Assembly: GCA_964510785.1 (NCBI GenBank)
Contig: CAZECM010000010.1
Coordinates: forward strand, 3,056-67,055
Length of the DNA stretch: 64,000 nucleotides
DNA from: JAAYZM01 sp964510785
GTDB lineage: Bacteria; Actinomycetota; Actinomycetes; Actinomycetales; Cellulomonadaceae
Reading direction: 5' to 3'
The notes below the pieces were generated by a model that was given only the letters and a program-made list of their open reading frames with translations, was not told the DNA's origin and ran no database searches. Each line of letters opens with the position of its first letter. Within the stretch, counting starts at the first letter, position 1. Shown in pieces: positions 49,384 through 57,842 of the stretch. A program made the position numbers and the translations under genes.

Positions 49384-49401
49384 GGTGAAGGTTCACTGAA
49401 G
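49384..49401 (-). promoter_or_regulatory. Copper response-regulator box D
   Basis: On the minus strand this reads CTTCAGT-GAAC-CTTCACC, a degenerate copy 36 bases upstream of the lgt-like gene and oriented toward it. It pairs divergently with box E. Confidence 0.55.
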
Positions 49402-49479
49402 ACCAGCCGCCGGTGCGAACACAGCTCACGTCGCCGAGATCTCGCCGCGCCCTCACACGGCATCCGTCTCCGTGACCGT

Positions 49480-49497
49480 CTTCACCGAACCTCTATC
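49480..49497 (+). promoter_or_regulatory. Copper response-regulator box E
   Basis: CTTCACC-GAAC-CTCTATC on the plus strand, 68 bases upstream of the glutaredoxin-like gene. It is the weakest of the seven boxes but has the same spacing and orientation. Confidence 0.5.
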
Positions 49498-49565
49498 AAA
49501 TGGCGACCTGGGAGCCTGGGCGTCCCGGGGAGGCTGGCGTCCACAGCCTGACCCAGGAGGTCCAC

Positions 49566-49859
49566 GTGAGCGCTCAGCCCCAGCGCATCCAGATCACCCT
49601 CGTGCACAGCGAGGCGTGCCACTTCTGCGACGACGCCCTCGACGTCCTGACGCTGATGTCAAAGGATCATCCGATTGACGTCCAGGTAGTCCCGGTCACT
49701 TCGCGTGTGGGCCTCGACCTGGTGGCCCGGCACCGGCCCGCGATGAACCCCCTGGTTCTTGTCGATGGTCGCTACTTCAGCTCCGGCCGTCTGCCCCGCA
49801 AGAAGCTCCTTAAGTATCTGATGGCTGCTGCCCCGGCTGCTATGGCTACGGACCGCTGA
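49566..49859 (+). CDS. Glutaredoxin-like thioredoxin-fold protein
   Basis: This 97-residue protein has a CHFC redox motif (VHSEACHFCDDAL, about residue 20), a cis-Pro-like segment (HRPAMNPLVLVDGRYFSSG) and a C-terminal helix. It is probably a cytoplasmic thiol-disulfide partner of the CcdA-type membrane protein that follows two bases after its stop. GTG 49566 has AGGAGG upstream. The operon (49566-51484) lies downstream of box E. Confidence 0.8.
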   Translation: MSAQPQRIQITLVHSEACHFCDDALDVLTLMSKDHPIDVQVVPVTSRVGLDLVARHRPAMNPLVLVDGRYFSSGRLPRKKLLKYLMAAAPAAMATDR

Positions 49860-49860
49860 C

Positions 49861-50847
49861 ATGGGATCTGAGCTCCTCGCGACCGGTAGCATCTTGGCCG
49901 CGTTCTTCGCTGGCGGTGTCGCGCTCTTCGCCCCGTGCTGCATCGTCTTCCTCGCCCCGAGCTACCTCGCCGGCGCAGTCAAGAACCGCCGGTGGCGGCT
50001 GCTGCCTCTCACATTCGTGTTTGCCGCAGGTTTGGCGGTCGTGCTGGTCCCCATCACCCTCGGCATGGGGTTGCTGGCGGGGGCGATCGCCCGCTATCAC
50101 CAGCCTCTCTACTACGCCGGAGCTGCGCTCATGTTCGGGCTGGCCGTCCTGGCGTTCTCCGGGCGCATGTGGTCGCTGCCTTCGTTCATCCGCGCTCCTG
50201 ACACCGCGCGGGGGGACACGGCGAGCTTCTTCGGCCTCGGCATCTTCTCCGGTGTTGCTTCATCGTGCTGTGCCCCGGTCCTCGCGGGTGTGATGACACT
50301 TTCGGTGCTGTCAGGATCGGCCGCTGGCGGCCTCGTCCTCGGCTTGGCCTACGTCTTCGGGATGGTCTTCCCACTCTTCGTCATGGCGCTGGTCTGGGAC
50401 AAGGCGAAGCTCGGGGAACGACGCTTCCTGAGCGCGAAGACTGTTACCGTCCGGTTCGGCACACGGACCGTGGTGACGAACACCCTGAACATCGCGGTCG
50501 CCGTCGCCTTCGCTGTCATGGGCGGCTTCGTCATCGCCCTCGCGGGTGCCAGTGACATGACCGGTGGCAGTGCAGCGCAGAGCGCCATGAGTGACGCGCT
50601 CACGAGAGCCTTCATGTGGGTGCAGGAAGTCGTCAGCCCTGTCCCGGAGGCCCTGTTGACCCTCGCACTCCTCGGCGTCGTCGGGATCTTCGTCTGGGCC
50701 ACCCTGGCCGGTCGCGCCAAGCGACGCGGGCACGGCTCCGCCGAGGCCATCGTCGACGCCGAGTCAGTAGGGCTCGACGTCGAATCCACCACTGTCACCG
50801 CCACCCCCGGGGCACCGGATGACACCCCGCCACCCCACTGCCACTAG
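49861..50847 (+). CDS. CcdA/DsbD-like membrane thiol-disulfide transporter with Cys-Cys motifs
   Basis: This 328-residue protein has six to eight membrane helices and the CcdA core, with Cys pairs in helices 1 and 4 (ALFAPCCIVFLAP and VASSCCAPVLAG). The usual single Cys of CcdA is doubled in both places, which might bind metal as well as carry electrons. A second Pro motif (GMVFPLFVMAL) and a His-ending tail (PPPHCH) are notable. It should move reducing power from the cytosolic glutaredoxin-like protein to the extracytoplasmic redoxin encoded next. Confidence 0.82.
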   Translation: MGSELLATGSILAAFFAGGVALFAPCCIVFLAPSYLAGAVKNRRWRLLPLTFVFAAGLAVVLVPITLGMGLLAGAIARYHQPLYYAGAALMFGLAVLAFSGRMWSLPSFIRAPDTARGDTASFFGLGIFSGVASSCCAPVLAGVMTLSVLSGSAAGGLVLGLAYVFGMVFPLFVMALVWDKAKLGERRFLSAKTVTVRFGTRTVVTNTLNIAVAVAFAVMGGFVIALAGASDMTGGSAAQSAMSDALTRAFMWVQEVVSPVPEALLTLALLGVVGIFVWATLAGRAKRRGHGSAEAIVDAESVGLDVESTTVTATPGAPDDTPPPHCH

Positions 50848-50857
50848 GAAAGTGACC

Positions 50858-51484
50858 ATGACCTCCGGAACCGCCACTCGCCGTCGCAAAGAGCGCGAGC
50901 AAGTCCTCGCCGAGATCCAAAGTGCTCAGAGAAGTACCGACCGGCGCCGCCAGCTCATTCGCCGGGCCCTCTGGACCGTCGCGCTCCTCGTGATCGTCAC
51001 CCTCACCGCGGCCGCGCTCATCTCGGCCCAGCCCGTGCAGGACGAGGAGTCCCGACCGGCGCCCGACTTCACACTGCCAGCATCGGACGGCACGACCGTC
51101 TCCCTCGCCGACCTCCGGGGCAAGCCCGTCGTCCTCTACTTCAATGAGGGCGCGGGTTGCGACTCATGCATCGTCCAGATGGCCGAGATCGAGAAGGAAC
51201 CCGGCTTCGCAGCAGCAGGTATCACGGTCCTGCCCATCGTCATGAACTCCGCAGAGCACATCAACGTCGAGCGCCAACGGTTCGAGATTGCGGCCCCCTT
51301 CCTCTTGGACGACGGCACCATCTCCGAGGCGTACGGGACGCTCGGCACCGGCATGCACGAAGGGCTTCCCGGTCATGGGTTCGTGCTCATCGACGCCGAG
51401 GGTGTGCAGCGCTGGTACGGCAACTACCCGTCCATGTGGCTCGCCCCCAAGGAACTCCTGCAGATCGTGACGGACCGGCTCTGA
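50858..51484 (+). CDS. Membrane-anchored redoxin (TlpA/AhpC-like)
   Basis: This 208-residue protein has a basic N-terminus, a membrane helix (about 36-58) and an outer thioredoxin-like domain beginning PAPDFTLPASDGTTVSLADLRGKPVVLYF, with the active site GCDSC and a cis-Pro region (GHGFVLIDAEG). It should act outside the membrane on thiols or copper-damaged disulfides, re-reduced through the CcdA-like protein upstream. ATG 50858 has AGGAAAG nearby; GTG 50852 is two codons upstream. Confidence 0.82.
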   Translation: MTSGTATRRRKEREQVLAEIQSAQRSTDRRRQLIRRALWTVALLVIVTLTAAALISAQPVQDEESRPAPDFTLPASDGTTVSLADLRGKPVVLYFNEGAGCDSCIVQMAEIEKEPGFAAAGITVLPIVMNSAEHINVERQRFEIAAPFLLDDGTISEAYGTLGTGMHEGLPGHGFVLIDAEGVQRWYGNYPSMWLAPKELLQIVTDRL

Positions 51485-51600
51485 GGAGCCCGCGACTCTT
51501 AGGTCCCCCGTGGGAGATCAGCGAGCGACGATGCCGGTGGCGCTGCGGCGAGGGGGCCGTAGGATCGCTGCCGAGACGACATGGCAAGGACGAACCTACG

Positions 51601-52206
51601 GTGAACGGCAGACTGAACGACTCGAGCATGGGCCAGGGGAGCGCAGCGACGCTCGGCTTGGTTCTGCTTGGGTGGTTCGGTGCGCAGACGCTGGCTCTTG
51701 ACATCGCGGACCGGATCTCCTCGCTCACTGGCTCCGAGGTCATGCATCGCCATCACTATGCGGACACGGTCGCGACGGTGCTGCTCGTAGGCGCGGCCGC
51801 CCTGCTGCTTGGTGCTGCTGTGCGCCCACGGCTCCCGGGCCGCACGTCACCAGCGCTGGCTTCCAGGCTGGGCTCGACGCGGACCTCGCCAGCAGTTCTC
51901 GCGGCTCTCCTGTTGACCGCAGCGGAGACAAGTGAGCTCGCGCTCCTTGCGCACCACCACACGTGGCCCGTCATCGTGCTTCTCATCGTCGTCGCGCTTC
52001 TCCAGGGTGTGGCGGCTCTGGCGATTGCGTACGGATGGTCGGCCGTGATGCGCTCGATCATGAGGTGGCGGGCGCTCTCGCACGTTGCTGAGCAGCGTGG
52101 GGAACGCCCACGCGCCGCCGTGGCGACCCGGGCATACGGGCTTCAGCCGGTCCATTGGATCGGCACGCTGACACCTGAGCGCGCACCCCCGGGGGTCCCT
52201 GCGTAA
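51601..52206 (+). CDS. Membrane protein of unknown function
   Basis: This 201-residue protein has four predicted membrane helices. His-rich segments flank two of them (VMHRHHYADTVATVLLVGAAALLLG and LALLAHHHTWPVIVLLIVVALLQG). The GTG at 51601 is the likeliest start, with no clear ribosome site. The His clusters and location among copper genes suggest a link to metal, but no family is recognised. Confidence 0.5.
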   Translation: MNGRLNDSSMGQGSAATLGLVLLGWFGAQTLALDIADRISSLTGSEVMHRHHYADTVATVLLVGAAALLLGAAVRPRLPGRTSPALASRLGSTRTSPAVLAALLLTAAETSELALLAHHHTWPVIVLLIVVALLQGVAALAIAYGWSAVMRSIMRWRALSHVAEQRGERPRAAVATRAYGLQPVHWIGTLTPERAPPGVPA

Positions 52207-52367
52207 CGAACGGTGGCTCACCTGGGCCGTCGACGTCGCACTCATACCCCGGCCGCGTGGTTGACCATCGCCGCGCGCCACGCCCTTTCGCGCCGTGCAG
52301 ACCGCGCGCGCTCCGCTGTTCCTTCGCGGCGCGACGCGGGACGTGCTGGCCAGCCCGAGGAGTCGCT

Positions 52368-53531
52368 ATGACCCCACATTCCTCAAAGCCCGATTTTCAC
52401 CCAAACCACGAGGCACTCGACGGACCGGGTCGTCTCTTCTCCCTGGACATCGCGCGCGGGCTCGCCCTCCTGGGCATGATCGTCATCAACGTCGGCCCTG
52501 CCGAGGCAGAGACTCTGCTCCACCGGCTCTACTTGATGCCGTATGGGCGTGCTTCCGTGCTCTTCGTCGTCGTCGCAGGCGTCGGTATGGGGTTGATGCT
52601 GCGTTCACGTCGGCGCGATGCCAGACGGTGGCCGATTGTCCTGTGGCGAGCGGGCCTCCTCTTCATCGGCGGCCTGACGCTGCAGCTCGTCACTGATGAC
52701 GTGAGTGTCATCCTCCCCGTCTACGGTGCGCTCTTCGCGCTCGCGTTGGTCCTCCAGTTCGTCCCGCGGTCAGGTCTTTTGGTTCTCGCCGCGACGATGA
52801 CGATCCTTGGCCCGGTGCTGTTCATCGCGGTGATGAACCTTGACGGCGGGCCGTACGGTTGGTGGTCAGGGCTCCCAGTGGGCGAACTCTCGCACGACCT
52901 CCTGTTCTCAGGAAGATTCCCGCTGGTGACTTGGTGCGTGCCGTTCATCATGGGGATGTGGCTCGCGCGTCTTGACCTGCGCAGCAGGCCGCTTCTTGAC
53001 CGACTCATCGTGGTCGGTGGCGTCGCAGCGCTCGGTGGGTTCGCACTGAGCCGCATCTCACTCGGACTCGTGGGCGAGGGAGCGGACGTGGGCTTTGCCC
53101 GGCTGCTGACCGGGGCGGCTCACGGTCAGATGCCGCTGTGGCTGATCAGCAGTGTCGGGGGAGCGGTCTTTGTCATCGCGACTGTGCAGCGCCTGGGCCC
53201 GCGCCCATCATGGATGCTCGGGCCGCTCGCCGCCGTAGGCCAGCTGCCCCTCACCTTGTACGTCCTGCACATCGGGATCCTCGCTGTCATCCGACCGGAG
53301 GGCGGGTACAGCCGGACCGAGGGAATGGCAGTGAGCGCCGTGATGATCGCCGCGTTCATCGTGGTCGCACTCGTTTGGCGCTACTTCGCCAGGACCGGCC
53401 CGCTTGAGTGGCTCCTCCGCGCACCCTGGTTCTTCCCGCGTCGTCGACCGGTGGAGTCTGCCCTCCATCCGCAGGGGGAAGGGGTGCATGGTTGTGAGCT
53501 CCCAGTCTCTCGGACACGGAGCGATGTCTGA
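52368..53531 (+). CDS. DUF418/heparan-alpha-glucosaminide acetyltransferase-like membrane protein
   Basis: This 387-residue polytopic protein has the N-terminal signature FSLDIARGLALLGMIVINVGPAEA of DUF418/DUF1624 acyltransferase-like proteins and about ten membrane helices, and ends in a cytosolic tail. Relatives transfer acetyl groups across membranes, but most bacterial members are uncharacterised. GAGGAG lies before the ATG at 52368. It converges on csoR, and its link to metal resistance is not evident. Confidence 0.72.
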   Translation: MTPHSSKPDFHPNHEALDGPGRLFSLDIARGLALLGMIVINVGPAEAETLLHRLYLMPYGRASVLFVVVAGVGMGLMLRSRRRDARRWPIVLWRAGLLFIGGLTLQLVTDDVSVILPVYGALFALALVLQFVPRSGLLVLAATMTILGPVLFIAVMNLDGGPYGWWSGLPVGELSHDLLFSGRFPLVTWCVPFIMGMWLARLDLRSRPLLDRLIVVGGVAALGGFALSRISLGLVGEGADVGFARLLTGAAHGQMPLWLISSVGGAVFVIATVQRLGPRPSWMLGPLAAVGQLPLTLYVLHIGILAVIRPEGGYSRTEGMAVSAVMIAAFIVVALVWRYFARTGPLEWLLRAPWFFPRRRPVESALHPQGEGVHGCELPVSRTRSDV

Positions 53532-53652
53532 CGCGGCGGGGCGTCGGCTCGTTGCGGACCAGCGGGTCGCCAATGTCCGCCCGAGTTCGACAGCTGCGAC
53601 CAGCCATGCTCCGAGAAGCTGCCGGAGTGCCGGCGGTGTCGCTTCCCTGCCC

Positions 53653-53952
53653 TCAGCTTCGGACGAGCCGCGCAATCGCGTTCGAGACTTCGGCGATCTT
53701 CGCATCCTCCACCTGAGCGCGCGCGCCAGAAGCCTCGGTGAGGCAATGGCGGATGTGGTCGTCCAGCAAGATGAGCGCCACTCCTTCCAGTGCCCGCGAC
53801 GCTGCAGCGACCTGAGTGAGAACATCGATGCAGTACTGCTGCTCCTCGACCATCCTGGAAATGCCGCGAACTTGGCCTTCGATGCGACGTAGCCGGATCA
53901 CGAGCCGGCGGGTGTCGTCCGCGCCAACAGCTCCCTTCGGGGCCGGTTTCAT
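53653..53952 (-). CDS. csoR: Copper-sensing repressor CsoR
   Basis: This 99-residue all-helical repressor has the exact copper-ligand set of CsoR: Cys41 (QQYCIDVL), His66 and Cys70 (DDHIRHC), with the 25- and 4-residue spacings of the Mycobacterium protein, and the RRIEGQVRGI DNA-contact helix. Apo-CsoR binds GC-rich palindromes, and Cu(I) releases it. Two such palindromes are in the window, before copB (44051) and copA (56858). The gene lies downstream of copA behind a hairpin terminator, and no box is seen before csoR itself. Confidence 0.92.
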   Translation of the reverse strand: MKPAPKGAVGADDTRRLVIRLRRIEGQVRGISRMVEEQQYCIDVLTQVAAASRALEGVALILLDDHIRHCLTEASGARAQVEDAKIAEVSNAIARLVRS

Positions 53953-53988
53953 GGCCTCGCCCTCCCGTCCTCTGGTGGCCTAAGGGGC

Positions 53989-54029
53989 ACTTGCCCGCCC
54001 TGCCGGTGTACTTGGCAGGACGGGCAAGT
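53989..54029 (-). terminator. Terminator hairpin between copA and csoR
   Basis: ACTTGCCCG-C-CCTGCC (53989-54004) pairs with GGCAGG-A-CGGGCAAGT (54014-54029), with one mismatch and a nine-base loop, three bases past the copA stop. It should end the copA message before csoR. Confidence 0.7.
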
Positions 54030-54032
54030 TCC

Positions 54033-56807
54033 TCATGCCTCGGTCATGGTGTACTTCGCCGGGTTCGCCTGGAAGCTCTCTGCGCAGTGCTTGGAGCAGA
54101 AGTAATAGGTCGTGCCGTCGTGCTCGTGCGTGTCGGCCGCTGTGTCCGGGTCGATGTTCATGCCGCAGACGGGATCAAGGGCCTTCGGTGACGCGTGGGA
54201 CATGTCTTCCTCCGTGAGTGTTGCTGGGTGGGTTCTCTCTGGGTCGCTCCCCACCTCGACCGTGGGTTCGGTGCTAGGGCGACGGGGAACGTCGACGACT
54301 GGTTGTGGGGCGAAGCGACGCAGCCGGTTGGCGTTGGCTACGACCGAGAGCGAGGACAGCGCCATGGCCGCGGCGGCGATCATCGGGCTGAGCAACAGCC
54401 CAAAGGCGGGGTACAGAACTCCGGCGGCGATCGGGATGCCAAGGCCGTTGTACATCCAGGCGAACACCAGGTTCTGTCGGATGTTGCGCATGGTGGCGCG
54501 CGACAGATCGATAGCGGTGACCATTCCGGAGAGCGAGCCAGAGATCAAGGTGATGTCGGAGGACTCGATCGCGACGTCCGTGCCGGTACCGATGGCCGAG
54601 CCGACGTCGGCCTGCGCCAGCGCTGGTGCATCATTAATCCCGTCGCCGACCATGCCGACGACCTTGCCCTCGGCCTGCAAACGCTTGACCTCGGCGGCCT
54701 TGTGGTCCGGCATGACTTCTGCCAGTACACGGGTGATGCCCACCTGTCGAGCGATGGCTGCCGCGGTGTCCCGGTTGTCACCAGTCATCATCACGACCTC
54801 GATGCCCCGAGACTGGAGGGCGGCGACAGCCGCAACCGAGTCCTCCTTCAGCGTGTCCGCCACGCCGATCACCCCAGCGGGGCGGCCATCGACCGCGGCG
54901 AGCATCGGTGTCTTCCCGTCCCCAGCGAGGCGGTTCAGATCCGGCAGAAGCGGGTCGGCGTCAATTCCGGCACCGGCCAGCAGCCGCCGGTTCCCGACGA
55001 GCACCTCCCGGCCAGCGACGAGCGCTCGGACGCCTTGCCCTGTCACCGAGTCGAAGGCGACCGCCTGGTCCACGATCAGGCCCCATTCGCGCGCGCCGGC
55101 GACGATAGCCGTGGCGAGAGGATGCTCAGACGACTCTTCGACCGCCGCTACGAGCGCGAGGAGGTCATCGGCGTCGAAACCTGCCGCCGGCACTACGTCA
55201 GTCAGTGCCGGGGCACCCTTGGTGATCGTCCCGGTCTTGTCCAGCACGACCGTGTCCATCTTGTGCGCCGTCTCTAGGGCCTCGGCGGAGCGGATGAGGA
55301 TGCCGTTGGTAGCCGCCTTGCCAGTGCCGACCGTGATGGAGAGGGGCGTTGCGAGGCCCAGTGCGCACGGGCAAGCGATGATCAGCACCGAGACCGCCGC
55401 GACTAGAGCGAAGACGGACGCCGGTGGCGGGCCGACTAGTACCCACACCGCGAAGGTCCAGATCGCGACCCCGATCACTGCAGGGACGAAGTAGCTTGAA
55501 ACCTTGTCCACGAGACGCTGGATAGGTGCCTTTGATCCTTGTGCTTCGCGGACCAACGCGATGATCTGAGCCAGCATCGTCTCCGCGCCCACCTTGGTCG
55601 CGGTGTAGCGGAAGGCGCCCGTCTGGTTGATCGTGGCACCGATGACAGCGTCGCCAACATTCTTGGTGACGGGGATTGGCTCCCCGGTGACCATGGACTC
55701 GTCCACGGCTGACGAACCGTCGACGACCTGCCCGTCGACGGGCAGCTTCTCGCCCGGACGGACCTGAACGACGTCACCCACGACGACGTCGTCGACCGGC
55801 ACCTCGATCTCCTGCTCGCCTCGAACCACACGTGCGGTTCGGGGCTGGAGCCCGATGAGCGACCGGATCGCCTCCCCGGTGCCAGCCTTGGCCTTCGTCT
55901 CGAGCAGTCGACCCAGAAGGATCAGGGTGATGATGACGCCAACCGCCTCGTAATACACCTCTCGAAGCTCGGTCGGGAGCAAGGCGGGGAAGAACGTCAC
56001 GACGAGGCTGTAGCCGTATGCGGCGATCGTGCCCAGGGTGATGAGAGAGTTCATCTCGGCGGTGCGGTGGGACAACGCCTGCCAGCCGATCCGGTGAATC
56101 GGCCAACCTGCGTACACCATCACGGGCGTGATGAGCGCGAACTGGAACCAGTCGTTCATCAACAGCTCGGGCATCGACGACACGTTGAAGAACTCGACCA
56201 GCATCACCGCGAAGACGACCGGCGCAGTCAGGATGGTGCCCAGGGCGACCCGCCGACGCAAGTCGGCGATCTCGGCCCGGCGCTCGCGCTCCTCAGCATC
56301 GCCGTCCTCAGGCTGAGCCGTGGGGGGTGTCGACGGCGAGAAAACCTCCGGGCTTGCGGCGACGCTTCTGGTCGACCCGTCGTCCTCCATGGACGACGGG
56401 CCTGGAAGCGTCTCCTCCGTCGACGTCGACACGCGGTCAAGGACCTGGAGACGTCCGCGGACCATGTTCATGCCACAGGCGAACTCGTACTCGCCCACCG
56501 TCTCCGGCATGAGCTCCACGACGGTCGTCTCGTGAGCCGGCAGGCTTGCGTTGACCTTGAAGTCCGGCATGACCACCCGGGAGGTGCACTCGCCCGCCTC
56601 CTGCCTGTCGAACTCCATCCGTACCGGTACACCTCGCATCACTCGGACCACGTCGGGGCTGTACCCACCCTGGACCTTGACGCGAACGACCTGAAAGCCG
56701 TCGTCGAGCCGAGCGTCGTGGGCCTTCCTCGGCCCAAAGAAGTACCAGCCCAAAACACCCGTCAGGAGGACCGCAGCCGCGATCACGAGGATCTCGAACC
56801 CTGTCAT
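54033..56807 (-). CDS. copA: Cupredoxin-CopA-YHS fusion: copper P-type ATPase
   Basis: This 924-residue exporter has three parts. The N-terminus (about 1-135) is a membrane helix followed by a cupredoxin-like domain ([20 protein letters not shown], then [13 protein letters not shown]), which replaces the usual CxxC metal-binding domain. The core is a P1B-1 ATPase: TGEP (about 370), the CPC ion motif (ACPCALGLA, about 481), DKTGTITKG (about 520), EHPLA and [10 protein letters not shown] (about 717). The C-terminus (about 870-920) is a YHS/TRASH domain ([12 protein letters not shown] and [10 protein letters not shown]) that binds copper through Cys. ATG 56807 has GGAGGTG upstream. A CsoR palindrome and response-regulator box F lie upstream, giving dual control. 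Confidence 0.9.
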   Translation of the reverse strand: MTGFEILVIAAAVLLTGVLGWYFFGPRKAHDARLDDGFQVVRVKVQGGYSPDVVRVMRGVPVRMEFDRQEAGECTSRVVMPDFKVNASLPAHETTVVELMPETVGEYEFACGMNMVRGRLQVLDRVSTSTEETLPGPSSMEDDGSTRSVAASPEVFSPSTPPTAQPEDGDAEERERRAEIADLRRRVALGTILTAPVVFAVMLVEFFNVSSMPELLMNDWFQFALITPVMVYAGWPIHRIGWQALSHRTAEMNSLITLGTIAAYGYSLVVTFFPALLPTELREVYYEAVGVIITLILLGRLLETKAKAGTGEAIRSLIGLQPRTARVVRGEQEIEVPVDDVVVGDVVQVRPGEKLPVDGQVVDGSSAVDESMVTGEPIPVTKNVGDAVIGATINQTGAFRYTATKVGAETMLAQIIALVREAQGSKAPIQRLVDKVSSYFVPAVIGVAIWTFAVWVLVGPPPASVFALVAAVSVLIIACPCALGLATPLSITVGTGKAATNGILIRSAEALETAHKMDTVVLDKTGTITKGAPALTDVVPAAGFDADDLLALVAAVEESSEHPLATAIVAGAREWGLIVDQAVAFDSVTGQGVRALVAGREVLVGNRRLLAGAGIDADPLLPDLNRLAGDGKTPMLAAVDGRPAGVIGVADTLKEDSVAAVAALQSRGIEVVMMTGDNRDTAAAIARQVGITRVLAEVMPDHKAAEVKRLQAEGKVVGMVGDGINDAPALAQADVGSAIGTGTDVAIESSDITLISGSLSGMVTAIDLSRATMRNIRQNLVFAWMYNGLGIPIAAGVLYPAFGLLLSPMIAAAAMALSSLSVVANANRLRRFAPQPVVDVPRRPSTEPTVEVGSDPERTHPATLTEEDMSHASPKALDPVCGMNIDPDTAADTHEHDGTTYYFCSKHCAESFQANPAKYTMTEA
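54205..54213 (-). promoter_or_regulatory. Internal ribosome-binding site before the YHS domain of copA
   Basis: Inside the copA frame the coding strand reads GGAGGAAGAC-ATG, a strong Shine-Dalgarno followed by the in-frame ATG of [15 protein letters not shown] at 54203. Initiation here would give a free 56-residue YHS protein (54033-54203) besides the full-length ATPase. Confidence 0.5.
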
Positions 56808-56857
56808 CTCACACCTCCGCCTCAAGCACCTTTGTCGTGGTGCACAGATCCGCCGGG

Positions 56858-56872
56858 TACCCCCCGGGGGTA
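56858..56872. promoter_or_regulatory. CsoR-type operator upstream of copA
   Basis: TACCCCCCGGGGGTA, a GC-core palindrome of the CsoR type, lies 51 bases upstream of the copA start. Confidence 0.82.
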
Positions 56873-56916
56873 TGTCCAACCCTAGGCAGAGAAGGAATGA
56901 ACATGTCGGGCGGGAC

Positions 56917-56934
56917 CATGAAGATCTGATGAAG
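56917..56934 (-). promoter_or_regulatory. Copper response-regulator box F
   Basis: On the minus strand this reads CTTCATC-AGAT-CTTCATG, 110 bases upstream of copA and in its orientation. It is the partner of box G in the 356-base copA/cueP intergenic region, which otherwise holds no convincing gene. Confidence 0.72.
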
Positions 56935-57000
56935 GCAGCGGGTGGCGGTCGTTGGACCGTTGGCCTCGCGGCACGAGCGCCGGTGGGACGCCCGACGCAT

Positions 57001-57018
57001 CTTCATCAAATCTTCATC
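57001..57018 (+). promoter_or_regulatory. Copper response-regulator box G
   Basis: CTTCATC-AAAT-CTTCATC, a perfect 7-4-7 direct repeat on the plus strand, oriented toward cueP but 218 bases before its start, which implies a long leader. Confidence 0.72.
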
Positions 57019-57235
57019 TGAACCCAACCGCGACTTGATGACCTGCGTCGATCCTAGTTGGCGGCAGGCGAGCAGGGACGGTGCGTCCTCCGCCGACAAT
57101 TCGCGCGAAATGGTCCGCACGAAGGGCGAGTCGTTCTGGACGGACTATCTGGGCTACTAGAGATCGAGAACGACACAGTCCAACGCGTCAGCCAACGCCA
57201 GGGCGCACTCTGAACCACGACACAAGGGCAAATCG

Positions 57236-57802
57236 TTGAGACACCTCATGAACCGTAGGCGCGGCGCGACCGCTTCGTTCCTCTTGGCGGCGGCACTGGT
57301 CCTTGCTGCTTGCTCGACCGACACAGTGGAAGACCCGGTTCTCCAGGAGTTAGGACTGGAGGGGATGAGCGGTCAGGAGGTAGTCGAGATGCTCGACGCA
57401 TCCACCGCTGCTCGTCCGTTCACTTTCGGCGCCTCTGTGCTCGAGGAGGAACTGGTGATCAGTGCGGGCAACCAGGAGACCTCCCTCGAGTTGCCGGCAG
57501 ACATGCAGTACATCTCGATCGCCCCATTCGTCGAGGCGACGCATGAGTGCTACTACCACAGCCTGGGTACGTGTCAGGGTGAACTGGTCGATCAGACCGT
57601 TGACGTCACGATCACCGACAGCAGCGGTCAGATCCTTGTCGATGAGCAGGCGACAACGTACACGAACGGGTTCGTGGGGTTCTGGGTACCGCGCGACATC
57701 GAGGGAACGATCAGCGTCACTTATGAGGGGCGAGTGGGCAGCGTGCCGTTCACGACTGCAGACGGTAGCCCTACCTGCATCACCACGCTGCAGCTCACAT
57801 GA
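57236..57802 (+). CDS. cueP: CueP-family copper-binding lipoprotein
   Basis: This 188-residue lipoprotein has a signal peptide with lipobox LAAC (about 26) and the CueP signature ATHECYYHSLGTCQGEL, with two Cys and one His, plus a late Cys (SPTCITT). CueP binds copper in the periplasm of Salmonella; actinobacterial homologues are lipid-anchored. The TTG at 57236 has AAGGG upstream; ATG 57248 is an alternative start. It lies downstream of copper box G and 40 bases before the cytochrome c maturation operon. Confidence 0.85.
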   Translation: MRHLMNRRRGATASFLLAAALVLAACSTDTVEDPVLQELGLEGMSGQEVVEMLDASTAARPFTFGASVLEEELVISAGNQETSLELPADMQYISIAPFVEATHECYYHSLGTCQGELVDQTVDVTITDSSGQILVDEQATTYTNGFVGFWVPRDIEGTISVTYEGRVGSVPFTTADGSPTCITTLQLT

Positions 57803-57842
57803 CCTGTCGCGTCTCCGTCGCAGTACCGTGTTCTAGGCACGA

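Noticed and set aside
56942..57160. 72-codon ORF in the copA/cueP intergenic region
   Set aside because: It reads across regulatory box G, has no ribosome site and no recognisable family.
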